The translations under genes were made by a program, and so were the position numbers. From contig NZ_BCTM01000008.1 in NCBI RefSeq assembly GCF_001571285.1, forward strand, positions 124,001 through 188,000: a stretch of DNA of 64,000 nt, in the 5' to 3' direction. The notes under the pieces are model-generated. The model was not told where the DNA came from. It worked only from the letters and a program-made list of their open reading frames with translations, and ran no database searches. The number at the start of each line of letters is the position of its first letter. Positions within the stretch are counted from its first letter, which is position 1. Positions 19,612 to 30,592 of this stretch are shown in pieces. This stretch comes from Kluyvera cryocrescens NBRC 102467. GTDB taxonomy: Bacteria > Pseudomonadota > Gammaproteobacteria > Enterobacterales > Enterobacteriaceae.

Positions 19612-20235
19612 ATGGCACAACTTTATTTCTACTACTCAGCGATGAATGCAGGGAAGTCGACGGCCCTGTTGCAGTCGTCATACAATTACCAGGAGCGCGG
19701 TATGCGCACCATCGTTTATACCGCTGAAATAGACGATCGCTTTGGCGCGGGTAAAGTCAGTTCCCGTATTGGTTTGTCATCACCGGCAAAACTGTTTAAT
19801 CACGACAGTAATCTGTTTGAGGAAATTCGCGCGGAGAACGCGCGTGAGCCGGTTAACTGTGTGCTGGTCGATGAATGCCAGTTCCTGACGCGTGAACAGG
19901 TCTATGCGCTTTCTGATGTGGTCGACAACCTTGATATCCCGGTATTGTGCTACGGGCTGAGAACGGATTTCCGCGGCGAGCTGTTCGGTGGTAGCCAGTA
20001 TTTACTGGCGCTGTCAGATAAGCTGGTGGAATTAAAAACGATCTGCTTCTGCGGCCGTAAAGCCAGCATGGTTTTACGTCTCGATCAGGAAGGGCGGCCG
20101 TATAACGAAGGTGAACAGGTCGTTATTGGCGGCAATGAGCGTTATGTATCGGTGTGCCGCAAACACTACAAAGAAGCGCTGGAGAAGGGTTCTCTGACCC
20201 TGATTCAGGATACACATCGCCAAGCCTGCCGTTAA
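19612..20235 (+). CDS. tdk: Tdk, thymidine kinase
   Basis: 207 residues beginning [16 protein letters not shown], which matches the family start; seven in-frame codons upstream are ignored. Walker A is [12 protein letters not shown], and Walker B with the lid is [10 protein letters not shown]. The zinc Cys pairs are CFCGRK and the later VCRKH. It salvages thymidine to dTMP. The C-terminal tail (about [14 protein letters not shown]) diverges from E. coli, which is usual for this enzyme. Confidence 0.96.
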   Translation: MAQLYFYYSAMNAGKSTALLQSSYNYQERGMRTIVYTAEIDDRFGAGKVSSRIGLSSPAKLFNHDSNLFEEIRAENAREPVNCVLVDECQFLTREQVYALSDVVDNLDIPVLCYGLRTDFRGELFGGSQYLLALSDKLVELKTICFCGRKASMVLRLDQEGRPYNEGEQVVIGGNERYVSVCRKHYKEALEKGSLTLIQDTHRQACR

Positions 20236-20340
20236 CTCCCATCGTCTCCTGACGCGTTTCCTGCCCCTTGCATACGGCTAAGGGGTAGGGATGACGCTCC
20301 GCTATGTTTCGCACTCTTTTTCTCTGTTGTTTACGCCATA

Positions 20341-20367
20341 AAAAAAGCCCCATCTAAGATGGGGCTT
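20341..20367 (-). terminator. adhE terminator, probably also serving tdk
   Basis: A 10-bp stem AAGCCCCATC/GATGGGGCTT with a 3-base loop. On the minus strand it is followed by TTTTTT (adhE side). On the plus side the trailing sequence is GATATATTC, so termination of tdk there is weaker. Confidence 0.9.
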
Positions 20368-20400
20368 GATATATTCACTGTTCAGCAAAGTTGAAACGAA

Positions 20401-23070
20401 TTATTTCTTCGCTTTTTTCTCTGCTTTAGCTGGTGCTGCTTCTTTCTTCTCTTCTGCAGCGCCTTCAACGTATTCACGACCGTAGAAAGTATCCAGCAGA
20501 ATCTGTTTCAGTTCAGCAATCAGTGGGTAGCGTGGGTTTGCACCGGTACACTGGTCATCAAACGCATCTTCAGACAGTTTGTCGACATGCGCCAGGAAGT
20601 CAGATTCCTGAACACCCGCTTCGCGGATTGACTTAGGAATACCCAGGTCCGCTTTGATTTCGTCCAACCAGCCCAGCAGTTTCTCAATCTTAGCTGCAGT
20701 ACGGTCGCCCGGTGCAGTCAGACCCAGATGGTCAGCGATTTCAGCGTAGCGACGACGAGCCTGTGGACGGTCGTACTGGCTGAATGCAGTCTGTTTGGTT
20801 GGGTTGTCGTTCGCGTTATAGCGAATAACGTTGCTGATCAACAGGGCGTTCGCCAGACCGTGAGGAATGTGGAACTGAGAGCCCAGTTTGTGAGCCATTG
20901 AGTGACATACACCGAGGAAGGCGTTAGCAAACGCGATACCGGCGATGGTCGCTGCACTGTGAACACGCTCACGAGCTACCGGGTTCTTAGAACCTTCATG
21001 GTAGGACGCTGGCAGGTTTTCTTTCAGCAGTTTCAGCGCTTGCAGAGCCTGACCGTCAGAGAACTCGGAAGCCAGTACGGAAACGTAAGCTTCCAGCGCG
21101 TGAGTCACGGCATCCAGACCACCGAAAGCACACAGTGACTTCGGCATATCCATGACCAGGTTGGCATCGACAATCGCCATGTCTGGAGTCAGCGCGTAGT
21201 CTGCCAGAGGATATTTCTGACCTGTTGCATCGTCCGTTACTACCGCAAATGGCGTCACTTCAGAACCGGTACCGGAAGTGGTGGTGATCGCTACCATTTT
21301 CGCTTTCACGCCCATTTTCGGGAACTTGTAGATACGCTTACGGATGTCCATAAAGCGCAGCGCCAGTTCTTCGAAGTGAGTTTCTGGGTGCTCGTACATA
21401 ACCCACATGATTTTGGCAGCATCCATTGGGGAACCGCCGCCCAGCGCGATGATCACGTCTGGTTTGAAGGAGTTCGCCAGGTCTGCACCTTTACGTACGA
21501 TAGTCAGCGTTGGATCAGCTTCAACTTCGAAGAACACTTCAGTTTCAACGCCAGCCGCTTTCAGAACAGAAGTAATCTGGTCAGCATAGCCGTTGTTGAA
21601 CAGGAAGCGGTCAGTCACGATCAGCGCACGTTTGTGACCATCGGTAATCACTTCATCCAGCGCGATTGGCAGTGAGCCACGACGGAAGTAGATAGATTTC
21701 GGAAGTTTGTGCCACAACATGTTTTCAGCTCGCTTAGCAACGGTTTTCTTGTTGATCAGGTGCTTAGGACCAACGTTTTCAGAGATGGAGTTACCACCCC
21801 ATGAACCACAACCCAGAGTCAGGGAAGGTGCGAGTTTGAAGTTATACAGGTCACCGATACCACCCTGAGAAGCCGGGGTGTTGATCAGGATACGCGCGGT
21901 TTTCATCAGTTGGCCGAAGTAAGCGACGCGTTCTGGCTGGTTATCCTGGTCGGTGTACAGGCAAGAGGTATGACCGATACCGCCCATGGCAACCAGTTTT
22001 TCCGCTTTATTGACTGCATCTTCGAAGTCTTTCGCGCGGTACATCGCCAGAGTTGGGGACAGTTTTTCGTGTGCAAACGGTTCGCTTTCGTCAACAACCT
22101 TCACTTCACCAATCAGAATCTTGGTGGTTGCTGGTACGGTGAAGCCTGCCAGTTCAGCGATTTTATGCGCCGGCTGACCAACGATAGCGGCGTTCAGACC
22201 GCCGTTTTTCAGGATGATATCCTGAACGGCTTTCAGCTCTTTGCCCTGCAGCATGTAGCCACCGTGGCTAGCAAAACGTTCACGAACGGCGTCGTATACG
22301 GAGTCAACGACAACAACGGACTGCTCGGAAGCACAGATGACGCCGTTATCGAAGGTTTTTGACATCAGTACCGATGCAACAGCACGTTTGATATCAGCGG
22401 TTTCATCGATAACAACAGGGGTGTTACCTGCGCCAACGCCGATAGCGGGTTTACCGGAGCTGTATGCTGCTTTAACCATGCCTGGACCACCGGTCGCGAG
22501 GATCAGGTTAATGTCAGGGTGGTGCATCAGCGCGTTAGACAGTTCAACGGAAGGTTGATCAATCCAGCCGATCAGATCTTTTGGTGCGCCAGCGGCGATT
22601 GCAGCCTGCAGAACGATATCGGCAGCTTTGTTGGTCGCATCTTTCGCACGTGGGTGTGGAGAGAAGATGATGGCGTTACGCGTCTTCAGGCTGATCAGCG
22701 ATTTGAAGATAGCGGTAGAAGTTGGGTTAGTGGTTGGTACGATACCGCAGATGATACCAATAGGTTCAGCGATGGTGATGGTACCGAAGGTGTGGTCTTC
22801 AGCCAGCACGCCACAGGTCTTTTCATCTTTATAGGCGTTGTAGATATATTCAGACGCGAAGTGGTTTTTGATCACTTTGTCTTCAACGATACCCATGCCA
22901 GATTCGGCAACGGCCATTTTTGCGAGAGGGATTCGAGCATCTGCAGCGGCCAGGGCGGCAGCGCGGAAGATTTTGTCAACTTGCTCTTGAGTGAAACTGG
23001 CATATTCACGCTGGGCTTTTTTTACGCGCTCTACGAGTGCGTTAAGTTCAGCGACATTAGTAACAGCCAT
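20401..23070 (-). CDS. adhE: AdhE, bifunctional aldehyde-alcohol dehydrogenase
   Basis: 889 residues, a two-domain fusion. Residues 1-440 are the CoA-acylating aldehyde dehydrogenase, with the catalytic Cys in [10 protein letters not shown]. Residues 450-870 are an iron-dependent alcohol dehydrogenase, with [10 protein letters not shown] for NAD and His ligands in [18 protein letters not shown]. It converts acetyl-CoA to ethanol in fermentation and assembles into spirosome filaments. The C-terminus is a Lys/Ala/Glu-rich tail. Start has AGGAGAGCATT upstream. Confidence 0.98.
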   Translation of the reverse strand: MAVTNVAELNALVERVKKAQREYASFTQEQVDKIFRAAALAAADARIPLAKMAVAESGMGIVEDKVIKNHFASEYIYNAYKDEKTCGVLAEDHTFGTITIAEPIGIICGIVPTTNPTSTAIFKSLISLKTRNAIIFSPHPRAKDATNKAADIVLQAAIAAGAPKDLIGWIDQPSVELSNALMHHPDINLILATGGPGMVKAAYSSGKPAIGVGAGNTPVVIDETADIKRAVASVLMSKTFDNGVICASEQSVVVVDSVYDAVRERFASHGGYMLQGKELKAVQDIILKNGGLNAAIVGQPAHKIAELAGFTVPATTKILIGEVKVVDESEPFAHEKLSPTLAMYRAKDFEDAVNKAEKLVAMGGIGHTSCLYTDQDNQPERVAYFGQLMKTARILINTPASQGGIGDLYNFKLAPSLTLGCGSWGGNSISENVGPKHLINKKTVAKRAENMLWHKLPKSIYFRRGSLPIALDEVITDGHKRALIVTDRFLFNNGYADQITSVLKAAGVETEVFFEVEADPTLTIVRKGADLANSFKPDVIIALGGGSPMDAAKIMWVMYEHPETHFEELALRFMDIRKRIYKFPKMGVKAKMVAITTTSGTGSEVTPFAVVTDDATGQKYPLADYALTPDMAIVDANLVMDMPKSLCAFGGLDAVTHALEAYVSVLASEFSDGQALQALKLLKENLPASYHEGSKNPVARERVHSAATIAGIAFANAFLGVCHSMAHKLGSQFHIPHGLANALLISNVIRYNANDNPTKQTAFSQYDRPQARRRYAEIADHLGLTAPGDRTAAKIEKLLGWLDEIKADLGIPKSIREAGVQESDFLAHVDKLSEDAFDDQCTGANPRYPLIAELKQILLDTFYGREYVEGAAEEKKEAAPAKAEKKAKK

Positions 23071-23565
23071 AATGCTCTCCTGATAATGTTAAACTTTTTT
23101 AGTGAATCATCTGCTCGACAAGTCAGTATAGACAAATCACCTGCAGCTGGTGAAAAAGTTAAGAAAACAAAGTGTTATTCACAAACTGATTCACTGATTT
23201 ACTAAAAGAGCTTCGATTTAGCCAAGGAGCCTACCTTTAGAGATACGCCTTTTTTGTCTGGCTGAATCCCTTTCGGTGTAAGCAGATTACCCACTTCTGA
23301 GTACGATTTACGTGATCTAAATCAAATCTAGGCCAAGCTGACACCTTTCAGCAGGGGGCTTTTAGTAAAACATGGAAACTGTTAATCAATCGTGAGTTAG
23401 GACGGGTGAGACATTAGCATAGTTTACACAAATCTATAACACTCTGTTTTAACCCTCTTTTTATGGATAATTCAGATGAAGACTGCTAATAAAAAGGGTA
23501 TTGTCAGCGCGTTTCGCGGTTTGTTGTTCGTCAACTACAACTTTTAATGGTTCTTCGGGGTTCAT
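23071..23565. promoter_or_regulatory. adhE-ychE divergent region, long adhE leader
   Basis: 495 bases with no gene. In E. coli adhE has a long leader with Cra, Fis, NarL and redox control and a processed Shine-Dalgarno region. Here a GTGATCTAAATCAAAT element (23311-23326) resembles an FNR/CRP-type half-dyad, and the ribosome site AGGAG is clear. The ychE GTG is at the right edge. Exact promoters cannot be placed by eye. Confidence 0.6.
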
Positions 23566-24213
23566 GTGATTCAAACGCTGTTTGATTTTCCTATCTTCTT
23601 TAAGTTCTTTATCGGGCTTTTTGCGCTGGTTAACCCGGTGGGGATCATTCCGGTCTTTATTAGTCTGACGAGCTACCAGACGGCGGTGGTGCGCAATAAA
23701 ACCAACCTGACCGCCAGTTTGTCGGTGGCCATTATTCTGTTGACCTCGTTATTCCTCGGCGACTTTATTCTGCAACTGTTCGGTATTTCCATTGATTCCT
23801 TCCGTATAGCCGGCGGGATCCTGGTGGTGACGATTGCAATGTCGATGATCAGCGGCAAGCTGGGGGAAGACAAACAGAATAAACAAGAGAAATCAGAGAC
23901 CGCGGTACGTGAAAGCCTTGGTGTCGTTCCTTTGGCCTTGCCATTGATGGCAGGACCAGGGGCCATCAGTTCCACCATCGTTTGGGGGACGCGCTATCAC
24001 TCCTTCTCTTATTTAATCGGTTTTTCCATCTCTATTGCGCTGTTTGCGGCGTGCTGCTGGGGAATTTTCCGTATTTCCCCGTGGCTGGTGCGTATGCTTG
24101 GGCAAACGGGCATTAACGTGGTCACGCGAATCATGGGGCTTTTACTGATGGCATTGGGCATCGAGTTTATTGTCACCGGCATCAAATCTATCTTCCCTGG
24201 CCTTGTAGCCTAA
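23566..24213 (+). CDS. ychE: YchE, MarC-family inner-membrane protein
   Basis: 215 residues from a GTG start (MIQTLFDFPIFFKFFIGLFA), matching E. coli YchE. About six TM helices; the MarC family signature regions FALVNPVGIIPVF and PLALPLMAGPGAIS are present. Once thought to be drug-related, the family has no settled function. It lies between adhE and opp as in E. coli. Confidence 0.95.
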   Translation: MIQTLFDFPIFFKFFIGLFALVNPVGIIPVFISLTSYQTAVVRNKTNLTASLSVAIILLTSLFLGDFILQLFGISIDSFRIAGGILVVTIAMSMISGKLGEDKQNKQEKSETAVRESLGVVPLALPLMAGPGAISSTIVWGTRYHSFSYLIGFSISIALFAACCWGIFRISPWLVRMLGQTGINVVTRIMGLLLMALGIEFIVTGIKSIFPGLVA

Positions 24214-24973
24214 TTACAACCGCGCGCAACAGGAGGCGTATTCCTTTGCGCGCCGTTAATATCAGAAAAACCTATCCCTCGGTCACTGCCCCGACGCAGA
24301 GATAATCAATTCGAATGATTTAAAAAAATCACTAACTATCAATAGAATGCGCTATTTTCACGATTCTTTGATACGTCGCTTAAATGTTATTTCCGTCACA
24401 CGATACTCTGGGGCTTGCCGTTAGATAATTGAAATGATATTAGTAATTTTACTTTCAATGCAGAGTTATGTGCTAAAAAATGAACAACTGTTAATTTTTT
24501 GTGCAAAAAACAAACATCTCGCAGATAAAGTGCGCAGGGGTAGACGGTTTTTACATATCTAATTGATAAATAGTGATTTAGGGTATGTTCAATTGACGGC
24601 TAACCTGTCGCTTAAAACCCAGCTTTCTCAACAAAAGAGAATTGGTTAACAAATTTGCAAATTATATTGGCGACGGTGAGAGTCATTTGGTACTTTCCGG
24701 CCTTAGTTATTCGCAACATAAAGTTTTGTAAATGATAACTGTTCCTAATTGGAAACGGTTATGAAACGAATAAGAGAAGTCTCCCGACAGGGGGGAGGCT
24801 TTAAATGAATCGACGTCAGGTTGCCATAAGAGCGACCGTAATAAAAAAGTCGGTGATAGCAGGCAGTAAATGACCTGACAGACGCAAAAATCTCCTGCGC
24901 TGTACAGGAACCCGAAAGGGCACTAAACAGGCTGACAAACGTCAGTAATAATAATGAACGGAGTATCAACACA
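24214..24973 (+). promoter_or_regulatory. oppA upstream region and leader
   Basis: 760 bases without a gene, AT-rich on the left. The right end should be the oppA 5' untranslated region. The sequence AGTATCAACACAATG around the oppA start contains CAACACAA, complementary to the G/U-rich seed of the small RNA GcvB, which is known to repress oppA in enterobacteria. A GGAGG-containing hairpin (CTCCCGACAGGGGGGAG, 24780-24796) lies about 180 bases upstream of the start. The transcription start is not placed. Confidence 0.6.
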
Positions 24974-26608
24974 ATGTCCATCATCACAAAAAAAAGCCTG
25001 GTTGCGGCTGGAATTCTCACCGCGCTGATCGCAGGAAATGTTGCAATGGCCGCAGATGTTCCTGCGGGCGTGCAGTTAGCGAGCAAACAGACGCTGGTTC
25101 GTAATAGTGGCGCAGAGCCACAATCCCTCGACCCGAATAAGATTGAAGGGGTTCCTGAGGCCAATATTAGCCGTGACCTGTTTGAAGGTCTGCTGAATAC
25201 CTCACCAAAAGATGGTCACCCAATTCCGGGCGTGGCAGAAAGCTGGGAAAATAAAGACTTTAAAGTCTGGACTTTCCACCTGCGTAAAGACGCCAAATGG
25301 TCTAACGGTGAGCCGGTTACCGCACAAGATTTCGTTTATAGCTGGCAGCGTCTGGTTGATCCGAAAACCGCTTCTCCATACGCCAGCTATCCACAGTACG
25401 GCCATATTGTTAACGTTGATGACATCATCGACGGTAAAAAAGCGCCGAGCGAGCTGGGCGTGAAAGCGCTGGACGACCATACGCTGGAAGTGACGCTGAG
25501 CGAACCGGTCCCGTATTTCTATAAACTGCTGGTGAACCCAGCAATGTCTCCGGTCTACAAACCGGCCGTTGAGAAGTTTGGCGAAAAATGGACTCAGCCA
25601 GGTAACATCGTAACCAACGGTGCTTACACTCTGAAAGACTGGGTTGTTAACGAACGTATCGTCATGGCGCGTAACCCGCAGTACTGGGATAACGCGAAAA
25701 CCGTTGTTGATGAAGTGACCTGGCTGCCGACCTCTTCAGAAGTGACCTACGTTAACCGTTACCGTAGCGGCGAGCTGGACATGACCTATAACCAGCTGCC
25801 TATCGAGCTGTTCCAGAAGCTGAAAAAAGAGATCCCGAACGAAGTTCACGTCGATCCGTATCTGTGCACCTACTACTACGAAATTAACAACCAGAAAGCA
25901 CCGTTTACCGACGCCCGCGTACGTACTGCGCTGAAGCTGGGTCTGGACCGCGATATCATTGCGAATAAAGTAAAAGGTCAGGGCGATCTGCCGGCCTACG
26001 GTTACACACCACCGTATACAGACGGTGCAAAACTGACAGAGCCAGAATGGTTCAAGTGGTCACAAGAAAAACGTAACGAAGAAGGTAAAAAACTGCTGGC
26101 TGAAGCGGGATACACCGCCGACAAGCCGCTGACCTTCAACCTGCTGTATAACACCTCCGACTTGCACAAAAAGCTGGCTATCGCAGCCGCTTCTCTGTGG
26201 CGTAAAAACCTCGGTGTCGAAGTGAAGTTGGTTAACCAGGAGTGGAAAACCTTCCTCGATACGCGCCACCAGGGGACCTACGACGTTGCGCGTGCGGGCT
26301 GGTGTGCGGACTACAACGAACCGACTTCCTTCCTGAACACCATGCTGTCCGGCAGCTCAATGAATACTGCGCACTATAAGAGCGAAGCGTTCGATAAGAT
26401 CATGGCCGAGTCAGTTAAAGCATCTAATGAAGAGCAACGTACCGCCGCGTATGCGAAAGCTGAACAGCAGCTGGATAAAGATACCGCGATCGTGCCGGTT
26501 TATTACTACGTGAACGCCCGCCTGGTGAAACCATGGGTTGGCGGCTACACCGGTAAAGACCCGATGGATAACGTTTATACGAAAGATCTCTACGTTATCA
26601 AGCATTAA
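24974..26608 (+). CDS. oppA: OppA, periplasmic oligopeptide-binding protein
   Basis: 544 residues. The signal peptide is clear (MSIITKKSLVAAGILTALIA, cleavage near AMA-ADV). The solute-binding protein family 5 fold has the characteristic RNSGAEPQSLDP start of the mature protein and WTFHLRKDAKWSNGEPV. It captures peptides of 2-5 residues with little sequence bias and delivers them to OppBCDF. Likely under GcvB control at the start codon. It is followed by a hairpin at 26620-26640, which would allow a higher OppA level than downstream genes. Confidence 0.98.
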   Translation: MSIITKKSLVAAGILTALIAGNVAMAADVPAGVQLASKQTLVRNSGAEPQSLDPNKIEGVPEANISRDLFEGLLNTSPKDGHPIPGVAESWENKDFKVWTFHLRKDAKWSNGEPVTAQDFVYSWQRLVDPKTASPYASYPQYGHIVNVDDIIDGKKAPSELGVKALDDHTLEVTLSEPVPYFYKLLVNPAMSPVYKPAVEKFGEKWTQPGNIVTNGAYTLKDWVVNERIVMARNPQYWDNAKTVVDEVTWLPTSSEVTYVNRYRSGELDMTYNQLPIELFQKLKKEIPNEVHVDPYLCTYYYEINNQKAPFTDARVRTALKLGLDRDIIANKVKGQGDLPAYGYTPPYTDGAKLTEPEWFKWSQEKRNEEGKKLLAEAGYTADKPLTFNLLYNTSDLHKKLAIAAASLWRKNLGVEVKLVNQEWKTFLDTRHQGTYDVARAGWCADYNEPTSFLNTMLSGSSMNTAHYKSEAFDKIMAESVKASNEEQRTAAYAKAEQQLDKDTAIVPVYYYVNARLVKPWVGGYTGKDPMDNVYTKDLYVIKH

Positions 26609-26619
26609 TGGCAATACGT

Positions 26620-26640
26620 GGGGCGAATGATATTCGCCCC
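26620..26640 (+). terminator. oppA-oppB intergenic hairpin, likely attenuator
   Basis: A 9-bp perfect stem GGGGCGAAT/ATTCGCCCC with a 3-base loop, without a following T-run. This suits partial termination or 3'-end protection that raises oppA mRNA over oppBCDF. Confidence 0.65.
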
Positions 26641-26692
26641 ATCGTGTCTTATTTGAGAGCAGTGCAAAGGCACATGCCAGAAGGTACGGGCA

Positions 26693-27613
26693 ATGTTAAA
26701 ATTTATATTACGTCGCTGTCTGGAAGCGATTCCGACGCTATTTATTCTAATTACGATTTCATTCTTTATGATGCGCCTTGCGCCTGGCAGTCCGTTTACC
26801 AGCGAGCGTGCGCTGCCGCCGGAAGTGATGGCGAATATTGAAGCGAAATATCATTTAAACGATCCTATCCTGGTTCAGTACGGCAATTATCTGAAACAGC
26901 TAGCCCACGGCGATTTTGGACCTTCCTTTAAATATAAAGACTATTCCGTTAACGATCTGGTTGCGGTCAGTTTCCCTGTTTCGGCGAAACTGGGGGCGGC
27001 GGCATTTCTTCTCGCCGTTATTCTTGGCGTAACGGCGGGGGTGACCGCTGCGTTAAAACAAAATACCCGCTGGGATTTTGCTGTGATGGGGGTGGCAATG
27101 ACCGGTGTGGTTATACCGAGTTTTGTTGTCGCACCGCTGTTGGTCATGATATTTGCGATTACGTTACATTGGCTTCCCGGTGGTGGATGGAATGGCGGGG
27201 CGCTTAAATTTATGATCCTGCCAATGGTGGCGCTCTCTCTGGCCTATATCGCCAGCATTGCGCGTATCACCCGTGGTTCAATGATTGAAGTGCTGCACTC
27301 TAACTTTATTCGTACTGCGCGTGCGAAAGGGTTGCCGATGCGCCGGATTATTTTCCGTCACGCGTTGAAGCCCGCGCTGCTGCCGGTGCTTTCTTATATG
27401 GGGCCTGCCTTCGTCGGTATTATTACCGGCTCGATGGTCATTGAGACGATCTACGGCTTGCCGGGTATTGGACAACTGTTCGTCAACGGGGCGCTTAACC
27501 GTGATTACTCCCTGGTGCTGAGCCTGACCATTTTGGTCGGCGCATTGACGATCCTGTTTAACGCGGTGGTGGATGTCCTCTACGCCGTGATTGACCCGAA
27601 AATCCGTTACTAA
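26693..27613 (+). CDS. oppB: OppB, oligopeptide ABC transporter permease
   Basis: 306 residues, six TM helices. The EAA loop for contact with the ATPases is seen in RTARAKGLPMRRIIFRHALKPALLP. The N-terminal segment MLKFILRRCLEAIPTLFILI is the family start. Forms the membrane channel with OppC. 84 bases downstream of oppA and 14 upstream of oppC. Confidence 0.97.
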   Translation: MLKFILRRCLEAIPTLFILITISFFMMRLAPGSPFTSERALPPEVMANIEAKYHLNDPILVQYGNYLKQLAHGDFGPSFKYKDYSVNDLVAVSFPVSAKLGAAAFLLAVILGVTAGVTAALKQNTRWDFAVMGVAMTGVVIPSFVVAPLLVMIFAITLHWLPGGGWNGGALKFMILPMVALSLAYIASIARITRGSMIEVLHSNFIRTARAKGLPMRRIIFRHALKPALLPVLSYMGPAFVGIITGSMVIETIYGLPGIGQLFVNGALNRDYSLVLSLTILVGALTILFNAVVDVLYAVIDPKIRY

Positions 27614-27627
27614 GGCTGGAGCTCGCC

Positions 27628-28536
27628 ATGATATTAAGTAAAAAAAACAGCGAGGCACTGGAAAAATTCAGTGAGAAGCTGGAAGTGGAAGGCCGCAGCC
27701 TGTGGCAGGACGCCCGTCGACGTTTCATGCATAACCGGGCGGCGGTAGCCAGTTTAATTGTGCTGGTGCTGATTGCGCTGTTTGTGACACTGGCTCCGAT
27801 GCTGTCGCCGTTCTCTTACTTCGACACGGACTGGGGCATGATGTCCAACGCGCCGGATATGGAGTCCGGGCACTATTTTGGTACGGATTCCTCCGGGCGA
27901 GATCTGCTGGTTCGCGTGGCTATCGGTGGGCGAATTTCCCTGATGGTGGGGATTGCCGCTGCGCTGGTGGCTGTGGTGGTAGGGACGCTTTACGGTTCGC
28001 TATCCGGCTACCTTGGCGGCAAAGTCGACTCGGTGATGATGCGTCTGCTGGAAATCCTCAACTCCTTCCCGTTCATGTTCTTCGTTATTTTGCTGGTGAC
28101 TTTCTTCGGTCAAAACATCCTGCTGATTTTCGTCGCTATCGGAATGGTTTCCTGGCTGGATATGGCGCGTATTGTTCGCGGCCAAACCCTTAGCCTGAAA
28201 CGGAAAGAGTTTATCGAAGCTGCACAGGTGGGCGGGGTCTCAACCTTTAATATCGTTGTACGCCATATTGTGCCGAACGTACTGGGCGTGGTGGTGGTTT
28301 ATGCCTCACTGCTGGTACCAAGCATGATCCTGTTCGAATCTTTCCTGAGCTTCTTAGGCCTCGGGACGCAGGAACCGCTGAGTAGCTGGGGCGCGCTGTT
28401 AAGCGACGGGGCTAACTCAATGGAAGTGTCGGCGTGGCTGTTGCTGTTCCCGGCAGGATTCCTGGTGGTGACGCTGTTTTGTTTTAACTTTATCGGCGAT
28501 GGCCTGCGTGATGCCCTCGATCCGAAAGACCGTTAA
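27628..28536 (+). CDS. oppC: OppC, oligopeptide ABC transporter permease
   Basis: 302 residues with six TM helices and a cytoplasmic N-terminal extension typical of OppC/DppC (residues 1-40). The EAA loop is KEFIEAAQVGGVSTFNIVVRHIVPN. It pairs with OppB. Close spacing to oppB and oppD shows one operon. Confidence 0.97.
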   Translation: MILSKKNSEALEKFSEKLEVEGRSLWQDARRRFMHNRAAVASLIVLVLIALFVTLAPMLSPFSYFDTDWGMMSNAPDMESGHYFGTDSSGRDLLVRVAIGGRISLMVGIAAALVAVVVGTLYGSLSGYLGGKVDSVMMRLLEILNSFPFMFFVILLVTFFGQNILLIFVAIGMVSWLDMARIVRGQTLSLKRKEFIEAAQVGGVSTFNIVVRHIVPNVLGVVVVYASLLVPSMILFESFLSFLGLGTQEPLSSWGALLSDGANSMEVSAWLLLFPAGFLVVTLFCFNFIGDGLRDALDPKDR

Positions 28537-28547
28537 GGAGTGTTGCC

Positions 28548-29543
28548 ATGAGCATAATTGAAACGGCAACCGCGTCACCGCGACTGCTGGACGTCAAAGA
28601 TCTGCGCGTCACCTTTAAAACGCCCGATGGCGATGTGACTGCCGTAAACGATCTTAACTTTAGCCTGCGTGCGGGCGAAACGTTGGGCATTGTCGGTGAG
28701 TCTGGCTCCGGTAAATCGCAAACCGCATTCGCCCTGATGGGGTTACTGGCCAGTAACGGTCAGATTGGCGGATCGGCGCTGTTTAACGGTAAAGAGATTT
28801 TGAACCTGCCTGAGCGCGAGCTGAACAGACTGCGCGCCGAACAGATATCGATGATTTTCCAGGATCCGATGACCTCGCTCAACCCGTACATGCGGGTAGG
28901 TGAACAGCTGATGGAAGTGCTGATGCTGCATAAAAGCATGGGCAAAGCCGAAGCGTTTGAAGAATCGGTCAAAATGCTGGATGCCGTTAAAATGCCGGAA
29001 GCGCGTAAGCGCATGAAAATGTACCCGCATGAATTTTCCGGCGGTATGCGTCAGCGCGTAATGATTGCCATGGCCTTGATGTGCCGGCCGAAATTATTGA
29101 TCGCTGATGAACCCACCACGGCGCTGGACGTGACCGTTCAGGCGCAAATTATGACCCTGTTGAATGAGCTGAAACGCGAATTTAACACCGCGATTATCAT
29201 GATCACCCACGATCTGGGCGTAGTCGCGGGGATCTGCGACAAAGTGCTGGTGATGTACGCTGGGCGAACCATGGAATACGGCAAAGCGCGCGATGTGTTC
29301 TACCATCCGGCGCACCCATACTCTATCGGCCTGCTCAACGCAGTACCACGCCTTGATGCGGAAGGGGAAGCGCTGCTGACCATTCCAGGCAATCCACCAA
29401 ACCTGTTACGTTTACCGACCGGTTGCCCATTCCAGCCCCGTTGTCCGCATGCGATTGAAACCTGCAGCAGCGCACCGCCGCTGGAAGAGTTTGCGCCAGG
29501 CCGTTTGCGTGCCTGCTTTAGAACCGTGGGGGAGCTGGTATGA
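28548..29543 (+). CDS. oppD: OppD, oligopeptide ABC transporter ATPase
   Basis: 331 residues. Walker A GESGSGKSQ, signature motif FSGGMRQRVMIAMAL, Walker B LLIADEPTTALD and the H-loop His in ITHDLGV. The C-terminal Opp/Dpp extension has clustered Cys (CPFQPRCPHAIETC) that in this family can hold an iron-sulphur cluster. It powers import together with OppF. Its stop overlaps the oppF start by 4 bases (ATGA). Confidence 0.97.
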   Translation: MSIIETATASPRLLDVKDLRVTFKTPDGDVTAVNDLNFSLRAGETLGIVGESGSGKSQTAFALMGLLASNGQIGGSALFNGKEILNLPERELNRLRAEQISMIFQDPMTSLNPYMRVGEQLMEVLMLHKSMGKAEAFEESVKMLDAVKMPEARKRMKMYPHEFSGGMRQRVMIAMALMCRPKLLIADEPTTALDVTVQAQIMTLLNELKREFNTAIIMITHDLGVVAGICDKVLVMYAGRTMEYGKARDVFYHPAHPYSIGLLNAVPRLDAEGEALLTIPGNPPNLLRLPTGCPFQPRCPHAIETCSSAPPLEEFAPGRLRACFRTVGELV

Positions 29544-30544
29544 ACGCCGTAGCTGACGAAAGAAAAGTTCTGCTCGAAATTGCCGATCTGAAGGTTCATT
29601 TCGAGATTAAAGATGGCAAACAGTGGTTCTGGCAGCCGCCAAAATCGCTGAAAGCGGTAGACGGCGTGACGCTTCGTCTGTACGAGGGGGAAACGCTCGG
29701 TGTGGTGGGTGAGTCCGGCTGCGGTAAGTCCACTTTTGCCCGTGCAATTATTGGCCTGGTGAAAGCGACAGATGGCAAAGTGGCGTGGCTTGGCAAAGAT
29801 TTGTTGGGTATGAAGCCTAACGAATGGCGCGAGGTGCGTAGTGATATTCAGATGATTTTCCAGGATCCTCTGGCGTCGCTGAACCCACGTATGACCATTG
29901 GCGAAATCATTGCCGAACCGCTGCGCACTTATTACCCGAAAATGCCGCGTGAAGAAGTGCGCGACAAAGTGAAAACCATGATGATGAAGGTCGGGTTGCT
30001 GCCAAACCTGGTTAACCGCTATCCGCATGAGTTTTCCGGCGGTCAGTGCCAGCGTATCGGGATTGCCCGTGCGCTCATCCTCGAGCCGAAGCTGATTATC
30101 TGCGATGAGCCGGTATCCGCACTGGACGTTTCAATCCAGGCTCAGGTGGTCAACTTGCTGCAACAGCTACAGCGTGAGATGGGGCTGTCGCTGATCTTTA
30201 TCGCCCATGACCTGGCGGTAGTGAAACATATTTCAGACCGCGTATTGGTGATGTATTTGGGACATGCGGTTGAGCTGGGTACCTATGATGAGGTCTACAA
30301 CAACCCGCTGCATCCTTATACCAAAGCGCTGATGTCAGCGGTGCCGGTTCCGGATCCGGATCTTGAGCAGAATAAAACCATCCAACTGTTGGAAGGGGAA
30401 CTGCCATCACCGATCAACCCGCCGTCAGGCTGCGTGTTCCGAACCCGTTGCCCGCTGGCCGGGCCTGAATGTGCGAAAACCCGTCCGCTTCTGGAAGGAA
30501 GTTTCCGCCATGCCGTTTCCTGTCTGAAGGTTGACCCGTTATAA
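29540..30544 (+). CDS. oppF: OppF, oligopeptide ABC transporter ATPase
   Basis: 334 residues. Walker A GESGCGKST, signature FSGGQCQRIGIARAL, Walker B LIICDEPVSALD, H-loop IAHDLAV, and a C-terminal Cys cluster (CVFRTRCPLAGPEC) as in OppD. Second ATPase of the OppBCDF importer. Last gene of the operon, followed by a strong terminator. Confidence 0.97.
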   Translation: MNAVADERKVLLEIADLKVHFEIKDGKQWFWQPPKSLKAVDGVTLRLYEGETLGVVGESGCGKSTFARAIIGLVKATDGKVAWLGKDLLGMKPNEWREVRSDIQMIFQDPLASLNPRMTIGEIIAEPLRTYYPKMPREEVRDKVKTMMMKVGLLPNLVNRYPHEFSGGQCQRIGIARALILEPKLIICDEPVSALDVSIQAQVVNLLQQLQREMGLSLIFIAHDLAVVKHISDRVLVMYLGHAVELGTYDEVYNNPLHPYTKALMSAVPVPDPDLEQNKTIQLLEGELPSPINPPSGCVFRTRCPLAGPECAKTRPLLEGSFRHAVSCLKVDPL

Positions 30545-30550
30545 TCGTCA

Positions 30551-30577
30551 GGGCTGGCAATGTGCCAGCCCTTTTTT
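30551..30577 (+). terminator. opp operon terminator
   Basis: 9-bp stem GGGCTGGCA/TGCCAGCCC with a 3-base loop and six T, six bases after the oppF stop. Confidence 0.95.
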
Positions 30578-30592
30578 ATACGAGGTTACAAC